Below are positions 16,984 through 24,894 of a stretch of DNA of 64,000 nt, one piece after another. The position numbers and the translations under genes were made by a program. The number at the start of each line of letters is the position of its first letter. The first letter of the stretch is position 1. The stretch covers positions 24,705 to 88,704 of the forward strand of contig CAZMXP010000013.1 in NCBI GenBank assembly GCA_964570285.1, in the 5' to 3' direction. The notes under the pieces are model-generated. The model worked only from the letters and a program-made list of their open reading frames with translations. It made no database searches and was not told where the DNA came from. Source of the DNA: CAZMXP01 sp964570285. Lineage in GTDB: Bacteria; Planctomycetota; PLA2.

Positions 16984-17806
16984 GGAACTCGAACTCCTCT
17001 CGTGGATCCGCGGGCGCGCGCCGGAGACCGGCGACGACTGCGCCGTGCTCGACTGCGAGCCGTGGGGCACGCTGCTCGTCACGACCGACAGCGTCATCGA
17101 CGGCGTGCACGCGGACTGGGAGACGATGGGGCCAGGGGTCTTCGGCTACAAGGCGATCGCCCGCGGGCTCTCGGACATCGCCGCGATGGGGGGCACGCCG
17201 CTCTGGGCCCTGCTCGCGGCCGCCCTCCCGCCCCGCGCGACGCTCGACGACGGCAAGGCGCTCTTCCGCGGCGCGGAGCGCGCGGGGTGCCGCCTCGTCG
17301 GCGGCGATACTGCGACCGGCCCCGTGGCGTTCGCCACCGGCACCGTGCTCGGCCGCGCGCACGCGAAGGGCCCGGTGCTCCGGAGCGGCGCCCGCGTCGG
17401 CGACTGGATCGTCGTCAGCGGCCCCCTCGGCGGATCGCTCGCCACGGGGAGGCACGCGGAGTTCACCCCCCGCGTGCCCGAGGCGAGGCTGCTGGTCGAC
17501 CGGTGCGCCGTGGGCGCGATGATCGACATCAGCGACGGGCTCTCCACCGACCTGCACCACATCCTCGAAGCCTCGCGCGTCGGATGCGTCCTCGACGCCG
17601 CCGCGGTCCCGCTCAACGACGGCGTCACGCTGGCGCAGGCACTCGACGACGGCGAGGACTACGAACTGCTCGCGACCGTGGTCCCCGGACCCCTTCCCGA
17701 TCCCTTCGTGCGGATCGGCGTCATCACCGAGCGCGACGCGCTGCTGCGGGACCCCGACGGACGCACGTGGCCTCTCGTGCGCAGCGGCTACGAACATGGC
17801 GCGTGA
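16976..17806 (+). CDS. thiL: Thiamine-monophosphate kinase
   Basis: A 276-residue enzyme phosphorylating thiamine monophosphate to the cofactor thiamine pyrophosphate. It shows TGDDCAVL, TTDSVIDGVH, the Mg-binding segment GLSDIAAMGG, LVGGDTA and MIDISDGLSTDLHHI, all AIR-synthase/ThiL superfamily landmarks. It is slightly shorter than the common ~320 residues, mainly at the C-terminus. The GTG start overlaps the previous stop by 8 bases and its end overlaps tsaE. With thiE upstream it forms a partial thiamine module. Confidence 0.92.
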   Translation: MVRELELLSWIRGRAPETGDDCAVLDCEPWGTLLVTTDSVIDGVHADWETMGPGVFGYKAIARGLSDIAAMGGTPLWALLAAALPPRATLDDGKALFRGAERAGCRLVGGDTATGPVAFATGTVLGRAHAKGPVLRSGARVGDWIVVSGPLGGSLATGRHAEFTPRVPEARLLVDRCAVGAMIDISDGLSTDLHHILEASRVGCVLDAAAVPLNDGVTLAQALDDGEDYELLATVVPGPLPDPFVRIGVITERDALLRDPDGRTWPLVRSGYEHGA

Positions 17807-18206
17807 GGTGGTGACGCACTCGCCCGAGCAGACGCGCGCGCTCGGCCGCGAGGTGGGGAAGTCGCTCGCGCGAGGCGCGGTGCTGCTGCTCTTCGGCGAA
17901 CTCGGCAGCGGCAAGACCACCTTCGCCAAGGGTGTCGGCGACGCCTGCGGCGTGACCGCGATGGTGAAGAGCCCGACGTTTGCGCTGATGCAGCGCTACC
18001 GCGGCACGCCCGACCTGATCCACATCGACCTCTACCGCCAGGGGGAGGACGCGGCGCTCGACGACCTCGCGCTCGACGAAGGCGCGGGCGAACTCATCAC
18101 GCTGGTCGAGTGGCCGAAGGGGGATGCGCTCGCGCGCTGGCCCGATGCGCTTCGGATCTCCTTCGAACATGCCGACGAGACCACGAGGAGGATCCTGCTG
18201 CCGTGA
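17796..18206 (+). CDS. tsaE: tRNA t6A modification ATPase TsaE
   Basis: A 136-residue protein with the Walker A motif GELGSGKTT near residues 35-43, then KSPTFALMQRY and HIDLYR, and EWPKGD near the end, the conserved TsaE landmarks. TsaE is the ATPase partner of TsaB/TsaD in making threonylcarbamoyl-adenosine at tRNA position 37. It lies directly after thiL, an order seen in several phyla. The start overlaps thiL by 11 bases and its stop overlaps the next GTG. Confidence 0.93.
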   Translation: MAREVVTHSPEQTRALGREVGKSLARGAVLLLFGELGSGKTTFAKGVGDACGVTAMVKSPTFALMQRYRGTPDLIHIDLYRQGEDAALDDLALDEGAGELITLVEWPKGDALARWPDALRISFEHADETTRRILLP

Positions 18207-21166
18207 CCCGCGCGCTCGTGGCGACGCTGCTGCTCTGCTGCACCGCGTTCGCGGAGAGGCGGCTGATCCGGGTGGGGCTCGGGGAGGGGCCCTTCCCCGG
18301 CGCGTGCGTGCAGGTCCTCCGCGCGGGTGCCGAGACGCTCTTCGACCTCGACGCCTTCGTGCCGGACACGCTCACCGACGAGCGCGGCGAGGCGGTCGTC
18401 GACCTGCCCGACGGCGCGCGCGTGCTCGTCTACGCGCCCGGCCACGCGCTCGCGATCGCGACTCCGCGTCCCGGGCCCATCGACATCGCGCTTCGCCCCG
18501 AGCGCAGGCTCACGTCGCGCGTGGTCGATGCGCAGGGCGGCGGCATCGCGAACGCGGAGGTCCTCGTGCGCACCACCTACCGCGAGAAGGCGACCTTCCG
18601 CGTGCGCACGAGGCAGGACGGGACGTTTCACGTCTCCGGGCTCTGGCTGGACGACCTCTCGGTCTCGGCTGCGGCGACGGGCTTCCTCGACATCCCCGCC
18701 GTCGACCTGACCCCGGGGGAGCCGTTGGCGCCGCTCCGCCTCGACCGGCCGGCGCAAATCGACGGGAAGGTCCTCGACGAGGCAGGCCACGCCGTCGCGG
18801 GGGTGGTGGTGCTGGTCGCACGCAGGAGAGTCGCGACCGGTGCCGACGGCGGCTTTCGCCTGGCCGATCTGCCTCCGCGCAAGCTGCCGATCCAGCTCGA
18901 ACCTCCCTACGGGACCATCCCGATCTCGGTCGATCTGGCGGACGGGGAGAAGCTCGCGGGCGTGGTCGTCCACGCGCGGCGTCCCGCGCAGGTCGCGCTG
19001 CGCGTCACGGACCAGCAGGGCGCGCCCCTCCCGGACGCCCAGGTGAACGGCCGTGGTTGCGGTCCGACGGGGGCGCTTCTCTGCGCCGTCGTACCCGAGT
19101 CGCCCGCGGTGCTCGCCATCGTGGCGGACGGGTTCGAGACGCGGCGCCTTACGCTCGAACCGATGAAGGCGGGCGCGACCGCCGAACTCGGGGACATCGT
19201 GATGACCCCTTGGCCCCGGGAGCGTGTGCGGGTCCTGCTGCCTGACGGGAGTCCGGCGACGGAGGGAGTGGTCCATGGAGCCCCGATCCGCGAGGGTGTC
19301 GCGGAGCTTCGACTCGAAGGTCGCCACGGCTACGTGAGCATCTCGGTGCCGGGGTATCCCGCGGTTTCGGAATACGTGCACGGCGGCGAGGAGACGCTCG
19401 TCCGACTGCCGGAGCCCTGCTGGCTTGCGGGCGTCGTCCTCGGCGGCGACGGCGAGGCGGTCGCGGCGGCGAAGGTGAAGGCGCACCGCTCGCCGGAAGG
19501 CCCCGAGGCGACCACGGACGCCGAGGGCCGCTTCCGTCTGGGTCCGCTGGCCAAGGGACTGTCGTCCCTGACGGCCTCCCACCCCGCCTACCGCCCCTCG
19601 CGGCTCGATCTCCAGCTCGACGAGGGTCTGGTCGAGATTCGCCTCGCCCGCGCATCGCCCCCGCGCCCCCTCGTCGGGCAGGTGCGCCGAAGGGGCGACC
19701 CGGTGCAGGACTTCATGGTGATGCGCCACCGCATCCTCGACGAGGCGGGGCGCTTCTCGATCCTTCTCGACGATCCCGACCTGGACACGGTTTCGATCGG
19801 CGTCGGCGGACGACAGTACATCTTCCCGCTTCCGCCGGTGGGTGCGCCGCTGATCGCCGATCTGCCGGGCGGCTCGATCCGGATCGAACTCGACGCGCCC
19901 GAGGGAGAGCAGCAGATCGATGTCCGGTCGCTCTCCTACTACTACGGCGGCAGGGTCATCACCGGGCCGGACGGGGTCGCCGTCGTCGAGGGCATGGCCC
20001 CGGGACGCTACTGGCTCGAAGCCCATGGCTATCGACGTCAATCGGTGGATCTGGGGGACGACGGCGTGCACACGGTTCGTCTGGTGCGGGAGGCATCGGC
20101 GCTTCTCGTGCTTCGCACGCCGTGGGGGGACGCGGAGCAGCAGCTCAAGCCGACCGATCGGTGGGCGGAGTTCGAGTTGCCCAACGGCCTGATCGTGGAG
20201 CTTTCGGCGCTGCGATTGACCAGCGGTGGGGAGACGCGGATCGATCTGTGGCATCCGCGCCCCGCGACCCTGACCCTCTTCGCCGCCGCGGGCCGCGGGG
20301 TCTCGATCCGTGGCGTCACTCCCGAGTGCGAGGTTCGCCTCCTGCAGACGACGGACGACGAAGGCGTCGCGCGCCTTGCCGGCCTGCCACCGGGCCCCTA
20401 CACGATCCAGGCGGACCGCGATCGGCGGACCCTCGACATCCCGCCGGGCGCGTCGGTCGAGGTCGGCCCTCAGCCCGGCCATTGCACCGTCGCCGGCGTC
20501 GTCCGGTTCCGCGACGGCAGGCCGGCAGCCGGGGCCTCCGTAAGGATGGAGTCCGACCGCGTCGTCGAGGGGGTCGTTTGCGATCAGCGCGGGCGCTACG
20601 CGTTCGAGGGGCTCCCGGAGGGGCGCTTCACCCTCACCGCCTCCCTGCGGGAATACGCGATTGCGCGGCAGGAGGGGGAGATCAGGCTGGGCCAGATCGT
20701 CCCGCACGGTCCCCTCGATCTCACGCTGGATCCCGCGGCGGGCGCCTCCGCGACGGTTCTCGATCCCGCGGGTGGGCTCGCCGCGTACCTCCGCCTCACC
20801 GTCGACGGGCAGAGCACGACCGCCGACGCGCTCGGACGAATCAGGCTTCCGCGCCTGCCCGCGATCGTGGACATCGAGTTGGAAGAGGTCGTCGCCGTCC
20901 GGGGCCACCGCATCGCGGCCGACGGCGCGACGATCCGGCTGGAACGGGCCGCGGGCCTCTGCGTCTGGCTGCGGCATGATCAACCCGCGCCGACGCTGAT
21001 CGCCCGGGGCCGCGAGTGGCCGCTCCGGCGATTGCCGGGACGCGCGAGCGCCTATGACCTTCCGCCGGGTCCGGCAAGGGTCCGGTGGGGGGGAGAGGCG
21101 CCCCCCGACCCCCTGGAAATCCTCCTCCGGGAGGGGGAGGAGACGCTGCTCCACGCGCCGGAGTAA
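18203..21166 (+). CDS. Secreted multi-domain carboxypeptidase-regulatory-like protein
   Basis: A 987-residue protein with an N-terminal signal peptide (VTRALVATLLLCCTAFA) and about eight to ten repeated beta-sandwich units of the CarboxypepD_reg / Cna-B-like type. Each has a pattern such as G-V-V-L-D-x-x-G-x-P-V-x-x-A-x-V followed by T-D-x-x-G-x-F-x-L-x-x-L-P-x-G (for example TTDAEGRFRLGPL and VCDQRGRYAFEGLPEGRF). No protease catalytic residues are seen. Such arrays are usually rigid stalks of exported proteins. The GTG start overlaps tsaE, but the function is likely unrelated to the upstream housekeeping genes. Confidence 0.8.
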   Translation: MTRALVATLLLCCTAFAERRLIRVGLGEGPFPGACVQVLRAGAETLFDLDAFVPDTLTDERGEAVVDLPDGARVLVYAPGHALAIATPRPGPIDIALRPERRLTSRVVDAQGGGIANAEVLVRTTYREKATFRVRTRQDGTFHVSGLWLDDLSVSAAATGFLDIPAVDLTPGEPLAPLRLDRPAQIDGKVLDEAGHAVAGVVVLVARRRVATGADGGFRLADLPPRKLPIQLEPPYGTIPISVDLADGEKLAGVVVHARRPAQVALRVTDQQGAPLPDAQVNGRGCGPTGALLCAVVPESPAVLAIVADGFETRRLTLEPMKAGATAELGDIVMTPWPRERVRVLLPDGSPATEGVVHGAPIREGVAELRLEGRHGYVSISVPGYPAVSEYVHGGEETLVRLPEPCWLAGVVLGGDGEAVAAAKVKAHRSPEGPEATTDAEGRFRLGPLAKGLSSLTASHPAYRPSRLDLQLDEGLVEIRLARASPPRPLVGQVRRRGDPVQDFMVMRHRILDEAGRFSILLDDPDLDTVSIGVGGRQYIFPLPPVGAPLIADLPGGSIRIELDAPEGEQQIDVRSLSYYYGGRVITGPDGVAVVEGMAPGRYWLEAHGYRRQSVDLGDDGVHTVRLVREASALLVLRTPWGDAEQQLKPTDRWAEFELPNGLIVELSALRLTSGGETRIDLWHPRPATLTLFAAAGRGVSIRGVTPECEVRLLQTTDDEGVARLAGLPPGPYTIQADRDRRTLDIPPGASVEVGPQPGHCTVAGVVRFRDGRPAAGASVRMESDRVVEGVVCDQRGRYAFEGLPEGRFTLTASLREYAIARQEGEIRLGQIVPHGPLDLTLDPAAGASATVLDPAGGLAAYLRLTVDGQSTTADALGRIRLPRLPAIVDIELEEVVAVRGHRIAADGATIRLERAAGLCVWLRHDQPAPTLIARGREWPLRRLPGRASAYDLPPGPARVRWGGEAPPDPLEILLREGEETLLHAPE

Positions 21167-21197
21167 GATCGAACCCTCCTCCCGCGCCGCCGTTTCC

Positions 21198-21203
21198 TAC
21201 CCT
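21198..21203 (+). promoter_or_regulatory. -10-like box TACCCT before the ECF sigma gene
   Basis: TACCCT lies 9 bases before the ATG at 21213, the same position seen for many genes in this window. Whether the sigma factor recognises its own promoter cannot be judged. Confidence 0.35.
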
Positions 21204-21212
21204 AGTGAGAGC

Positions 21213-21788
21213 ATGCCGGCTTCGAACCGCGAGCTCATGGTCGCCTACCTACAGGGCGACCCGGAGGCCTTCGCGACCTTGTATGACCGGCACAGTCGTG
21301 CACTCGTAAATTACTTCTACAAAATGTGTTATGACCGCGCGCTCGCGGAAGATCTCATGCAGGAGACCTGGCTGAGGCTGATCCGCAGCCGCGCGCGATA
21401 CGAACCCAAGGCGAGTTTTCGGTCCTACCTCTTCACCGTGGCTACCAACCTCTACATCGACCGCCACCGCAGCCAGAAGGCCGCCCCCAAGACGGTTTCC
21501 GCCGACCTTCCCGTGCGGGAGGAGGGGGCGACCGTGGGCGATCTGATCGAGTCGCGGGAGCGGGCGGCGGGGGAGGTCGTGGACACGCAGGAGGCGGCAG
21601 CGCTCGTCCAGCAGGCGCTGCTGCGCCTTCCGGAGGGGCAGCGGCAGGTCTTCCTGCTCGCCGAGGGCCAAGGGCTCAAGTACAGGGAGATCTCCGAGAT
21701 CCTCGGCATCCCCGTGGGCACGATCAAGTCCCGGATGAACGCCGCGATCACGCAACTGCGCGGCATGCTCGGGAGGGCGCTCGGATGA
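21213..21788 (+). CDS. ECF-type RNA polymerase sigma factor
   Basis: A 191-residue sigma-70 family regulator. Region 2 spans residues ~10-85 (FATLYDRHSRALVNYFYKM, then ALAEDLMQETWLRL and FRSYLFTVATNLYIDRHR). A linker of about 45 residues rich in E and A precedes region 4 (LLRLPEGQRQVFLLAEGQ then YREISEILGIPVGTIKSRM), the helix-turn-helix that reads the -35. The start is the ATG 9 bases after TACCCT. The gene overlaps the downstream anti-sigma by ATGA, the usual pairing for an ECF system. Confidence 0.92.
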   Translation: MPASNRELMVAYLQGDPEAFATLYDRHSRALVNYFYKMCYDRALAEDLMQETWLRLIRSRARYEPKASFRSYLFTVATNLYIDRHRSQKAAPKTVSADLPVREEGATVGDLIESRERAAGEVVDTQEAAALVQQALLRLPEGQRQVFLLAEGQGLKYREISEILGIPVGTIKSRMNAAITQLRGMLGRALG

Positions 21789-22900
21789 GGCAGGAGCTGA
21801 TCGACCTGCTCCGCGGCGAACTGAGCGAGAGCGAGGAGCGCGATCTCCGGGCTCGTCTCGCGCAGGACGCGGCGCTCCGCGGCGAGCTCGACGAGTTGAC
21901 CGCGCTCTTCGGGTTGATGCGTCGAGGCGAGGAGGTTTCACCGCTCGCGAACACACGGGCCAAGGTGCTTTCCGCGGCGCGTGGCGCGGTGGCTCCGCCT
22001 CTCGGCGCGCGTCTTCGCGCGCTGCCGGGACTCGTCGCCTTCCGCCTGCGCCGGTCGATCGGCTTCCGGGTCGCCGCCGCCTCCGTGGTCGCCCACCTCG
22101 TGCTGATGGCCGTGCTCTTCCAGATGACGGCACGAGGTCCGGCGCCCGAGCGCGTGCCGCTGCCGTTCGACGTCTCGATCGGTGACCAGGGACCGGAGCG
22201 CTTCACGCCCGATGGCGAATTCACGCGCCGGCTTCGCGCCCGCGGCTACGGCCACCACCTGCGCATCGGGCTCTACGGCGTCGAGGGGCAGGAGCGTCGC
22301 ATCGCCGAGGCGCTCGAAAGCTGGGTCTCCCGGCAGCAGCCGGACGGTTCGTTCGGAGAGATCGAGACGACCGCGCAGGTCTGCCTCGCGCTGCTCGCGG
22401 AGGGAGACAACTCCCACCATCCGACCCCTCGCGGCCGCGCCCTTGGCGACGCGATCCGTTTCCTGATCCGGGAGGCGGGCCGCCCGGAGGCGGGCGATGC
22501 GACGCTTGCGGCGCTGGTCGAGGACTACGTGCTCGCGTTCGAGCCGCGACGGCAGGAGGCCCTCGTCGGCCATCTGCGCGCGATCGGTCGTCTCATTCCG
22601 CGCGTCGCCTCGGCGCCGGGGGCGGGCGAGGGGCTCGCCCTCGCGCAACTCGCCGGGATGGCGTTGCCGCCCGAGCTGGAGGCCGCCGTCGCCTCGAGCC
22701 CGCTCCTCGCGGACAGGGATGCCCTGCTTTCGTCCCCCGCGACCCGCCTCGCCGCAACCGCCGTCCTCTCGAAGGGACAGACGGGCCTCGATCCTGCGAG
22801 GCTCCGCTCCTGGCTAGCCCCGCTGTTCGCGGCCGCCATGGAGAGCGCGGACCGCGATCCCGTTGCGCTTCTGACGCTTCAAGCCCCCTACCGCTTGTAG
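21785..22900 (+). CDS. Membrane anti-sigma-like protein with a squalene-cyclase-like C-terminal domain
   Basis: A 371-residue protein translationally coupled to the ECF sigma gene. Residues 1-60 (LLRGELSESEERDLRARLAQ) resemble the helical sigma-binding domain of anti-sigma factors, but no HxxxCxxC zinc motif is present. One transmembrane helix follows near 92-113. The outside part carries repeats like ALESWVSRQQPDGSFGEIET and a second alanine-rich helical stretch, which recall prenyltransferase/squalene-oxidase alpha-alpha barrels. Inference: a membrane sensor that holds the sigma factor and has an unusual receptor domain. The direct family match is not certain. Confidence 0.7.
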   Translation: MRQELIDLLRGELSESEERDLRARLAQDAALRGELDELTALFGLMRRGEEVSPLANTRAKVLSAARGAVAPPLGARLRALPGLVAFRLRRSIGFRVAAASVVAHLVLMAVLFQMTARGPAPERVPLPFDVSIGDQGPERFTPDGEFTRRLRARGYGHHLRIGLYGVEGQERRIAEALESWVSRQQPDGSFGEIETTAQVCLALLAEGDNSHHPTPRGRALGDAIRFLIREAGRPEAGDATLAALVEDYVLAFEPRRQEALVGHLRAIGRLIPRVASAPGAGEGLALAQLAGMALPPELEAAVASSPLLADRDALLSSPATRLAATAVLSKGQTGLDPARLRSWLAPLFAAAMESADRDPVALLTLQAPYRL

Positions 22901-23171
22901 GAAGGGTGTGCGACCCCTTCACGCCACCGCGAGCGATCCGGTGACACTTTCGTACCCCAGTCTCCCTTCCGTAACATCCGTGGCGGAGCGAGATCCCACC
23001 GAAGGGCTGACGTAACCACTTAGCCCATAGCAAGTTGCGTCTTCTCGACGCACACAAGCGCGAAAATGGCAAACGTCCGGCCTCCGATTTGCGTTCAAAT
23101 TCTCCGAAGTCCTCATATGGGGTCTCCCCGTACGGGACCGCCGCGATCGGAATCGAAACAGAAGCACTGCC
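22901..23171. other. Intergenic region, clearly less GC-rich than its surroundings
   Basis: About 270 bases with no gene. A GAAGGG-N7-CCCTTC hairpin directly after the anti-sigma stop (22901-22920) may be its 3' end. TGCGTC-TTCTC-GACGCA at 23035-23051 is another small hairpin. From about 22980 to 23230 the base composition drops noticeably. No clear promoter for the small gene at 23172 is seen. Confidence 0.4.
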
Positions 23172-23390
23172 ATGGAAATCCGGTTTTATTGCATCCACAA
23201 CGGGAAGAACTTCTACAAGGTGATCCTCCACGGTGAGGAGATCTTCTGCGGCACGAAGGCCGAGAGCCAGCGCTTCATCAAGATCCACAACGAGAAGGTC
23301 GAGCGCAGCCTCAAGGAAGTCTCCAACGCGCGGCCCCGGGCCGGCAACGTGCGCGTCTACCGCCGGCGCAGCGCCGCGGGCGGCGTGTAG
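23172..23390 (+). CDS. Small orphan protein, function unknown
   Basis: A 72-residue protein. The first half (residues 1-50) is mixed alpha/beta with aromatic and Cys residues (YCIHNGKNFYKVILHGEEIF), followed by a helix (QRFIKIHNEKVERSLKEVS) and a basic tail ending in RVYRRR. No family recognised. Codon use in the 5' part is less G/C-rich than neighbours, in line with the AT-richer upstream DNA; the 3' part is typical. The basic tail would suit a nucleic-acid-binding role, but this is only a guess. Confidence 0.6.
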   Translation: MEIRFYCIHNGKNFYKVILHGEEIFCGTKAESQRFIKIHNEKVERSLKEVSNARPRAGNVRVYRRRSAAGGV

Positions 23391-23520
23391 ATCCTCTTCC
23401 CAGCCCGGCATCCGCGCTCCCGCGGCGCGCACGGGTGGCCTCGCGGCCCGCGAGTGACGGGGCGGTTACACTGCCACCCCAGAGTTGCCGGACGCCGTGA
23501 TTCGATGGCCCCGCCCACCC

Positions 23521-24894
23521 ATGCGCCCCGCCCGAACGACACCGCTCCTTCTTGCCCTGGCGTTGTCGGCGGTCGCGCGGGGCGAGCCGCGCGGGGTGCC
23601 GCTGACGGAGTGCGGGCGCCGCGTGCTCGCGCCCAGCGACCAGATCGTCGAGGCGAGGATCACCGCGGTCCATCGCGCGTTCCGGGGCGTCAATACCGCC
23701 CACCTCGAAGTCGTCGAGCGCCTTTCCGGCTATGACCGCAGCGGCACCCTGCTGCTGATGTACGTCGAGGACTTCGCCGCCCCGGACACGATGGCGGCGA
23801 CGCTCGAGACCTCTTCGCTGCGCTACGAGCGCGCGCGGCAGGCGGGCCTCAAGAAGGTCCTCGACGACATCGCGTCGGGACGCGTGCCGAGGGCGGAGGA
23901 GAAGATCACCGGCCCGGCGAAGGTCGAGACGAAGCGCGAGACGGCGGAGGATCCGGGTGGGGGGGGCGCGGGGGGGGCGGCGGGCGTGCTGCTGGCGAAG
24001 GGGGAGCGCGGACTCTTCTTCCTCGCGCGGCGCGAGGCCACCTACTCGCTCGTCGGGCTCATCTCGGCGCGCGACCCCCTCTTCGCCGCGAAGCGGGAGC
24101 GCCTGCTGGACGTGCTCCGGATCGAGGCGATGCCGACGCTCGAGGAGAAGGCCGAGGCAGCCAAGCGCTTCTACCTCCGCGGTCTCGAGGATCGCGACCC
24201 GTGGAACCGCGGGAACAGCGCCCGCGAGATCCTCGGCCTCGCGCAGCGGCTGCCGGGCACCTTCACCGGCGAGGACAAGCGCCGCATCAGCACGGTCCTC
24301 TTCGCCGAAACGGAGACGCTGATCCAGCCGACTCTCGAACGCGCGCTGCGCCTGCTCGATCCTGCCGTCGCGACGCGCTTCGCCGAAAAGGCGGAGATCG
24401 AGGAGCGCGAGCGCCTGCGCGTGGAACTCTCGGACACGGCGCGCGCGCTCGACGGCGTGCGGTCGCCCGAGGTCCGGGCCGCCGACCTGATCCGCGCAGC
24501 CCGCCAGTACGGGCGCGCGGCGACGTCGCTGCTCTGCGGCTTTCTCTCCGATCCCGAGCCGCTCGTGCGCGAGGCGGCCGCGCAGGCGCTCGCGGAACAG
24601 GGCGGCCCCTCCTGTCGCGCCCCGCTGCGTCAGGCGCTGGAGCGGGAGCAGGCCCCGGACGCGGCGGTGGCCCTCGTCTATGCGTGCGGCGTCCGGAGCG
24701 ACCCGGAGGCGGTCGACCTGATCGTCCGGAGGCTGCGCGAGCCCGTCTGCGAGCGCGCGGCGATCCACGCGCTCGCGCGCATCGGCACCCCGCGCGCGCG
24801 GGAGGCGCTGCTGCGCCACCGCGCCGCGCCCTCCGCCGACCCGGGGACGCCGAAGCTGATCGACGCGCTGCTCGCCGAGGAGTTCGGCGGGTGA
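23521..24894 (+). CDS. Secreted HEAT-repeat protein
   Basis: A 457-residue protein with an N-terminal signal peptide (RTTPLLLALALSAVARGEP). The first ~170 residues form a beta-rich domain (ADP-like pattern QIVEARITAVHRAFRGVNTA) and contain a Gly-rich loop; the last ~150 residues contain HEAT-type repeats (LLCGFLSDPEPLVREAAAQA and HALARIGTPRAREALLRH). The ATG at 23521 is preferred because the signal follows it; a TACACT box at 23467 lies 48 bases upstream. It overlaps the TolC-like gene by GTGA, so the two are likely co-expressed and could work together at the envelope. Confidence 0.75.
   Translation: MRPARTTPLLLALALSAVARGEPRGVPLTECGRRVLAPSDQIVEARITAVHRAFRGVNTAHLEVVERLSGYDRSGTLLLMYVEDFAAPDTMAATLETSSLRYERARQAGLKKVLDDIASGRVPRAEEKITGPAKVETKRETAEDPGGGGAGGAAGVLLAKGERGLFFLARREATYSLVGLISARDPLFAAKRERLLDVLRIEAMPTLEEKAEAAKRFYLRGLEDRDPWNRGNSAREILGLAQRLPGTFTGEDKRRISTVLFAETETLIQPTLERALRLLDPAVATRFAEKAEIEERERLRVELSDTARALDGVRSPEVRAADLIRAARQYGRAATSLLCGFLSDPEPLVREAAAQALAEQGGPSCRAPLRQALEREQAPDAAVALVYACGVRSDPEAVDLIVRRLREPVCERAAIHALARIGTPRAREALLRHRAAPSADPGTPKLIDALLAEEFGG

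Noticed and set aside
15153..18206. TPP riboswitch for the thiamine genes
   Set aside because: thiE and thiL start inside neighbouring genes and no THI-box sequence was recognised upstream of the operon.
18032..21154. 1040-codon minus-strand frame opposite tsaE and the carboxypeptidase-regulatory-like gene
   Set aside because: Antisense shadow; the plus strand carries signal peptide, domain repeats and operon overlap.
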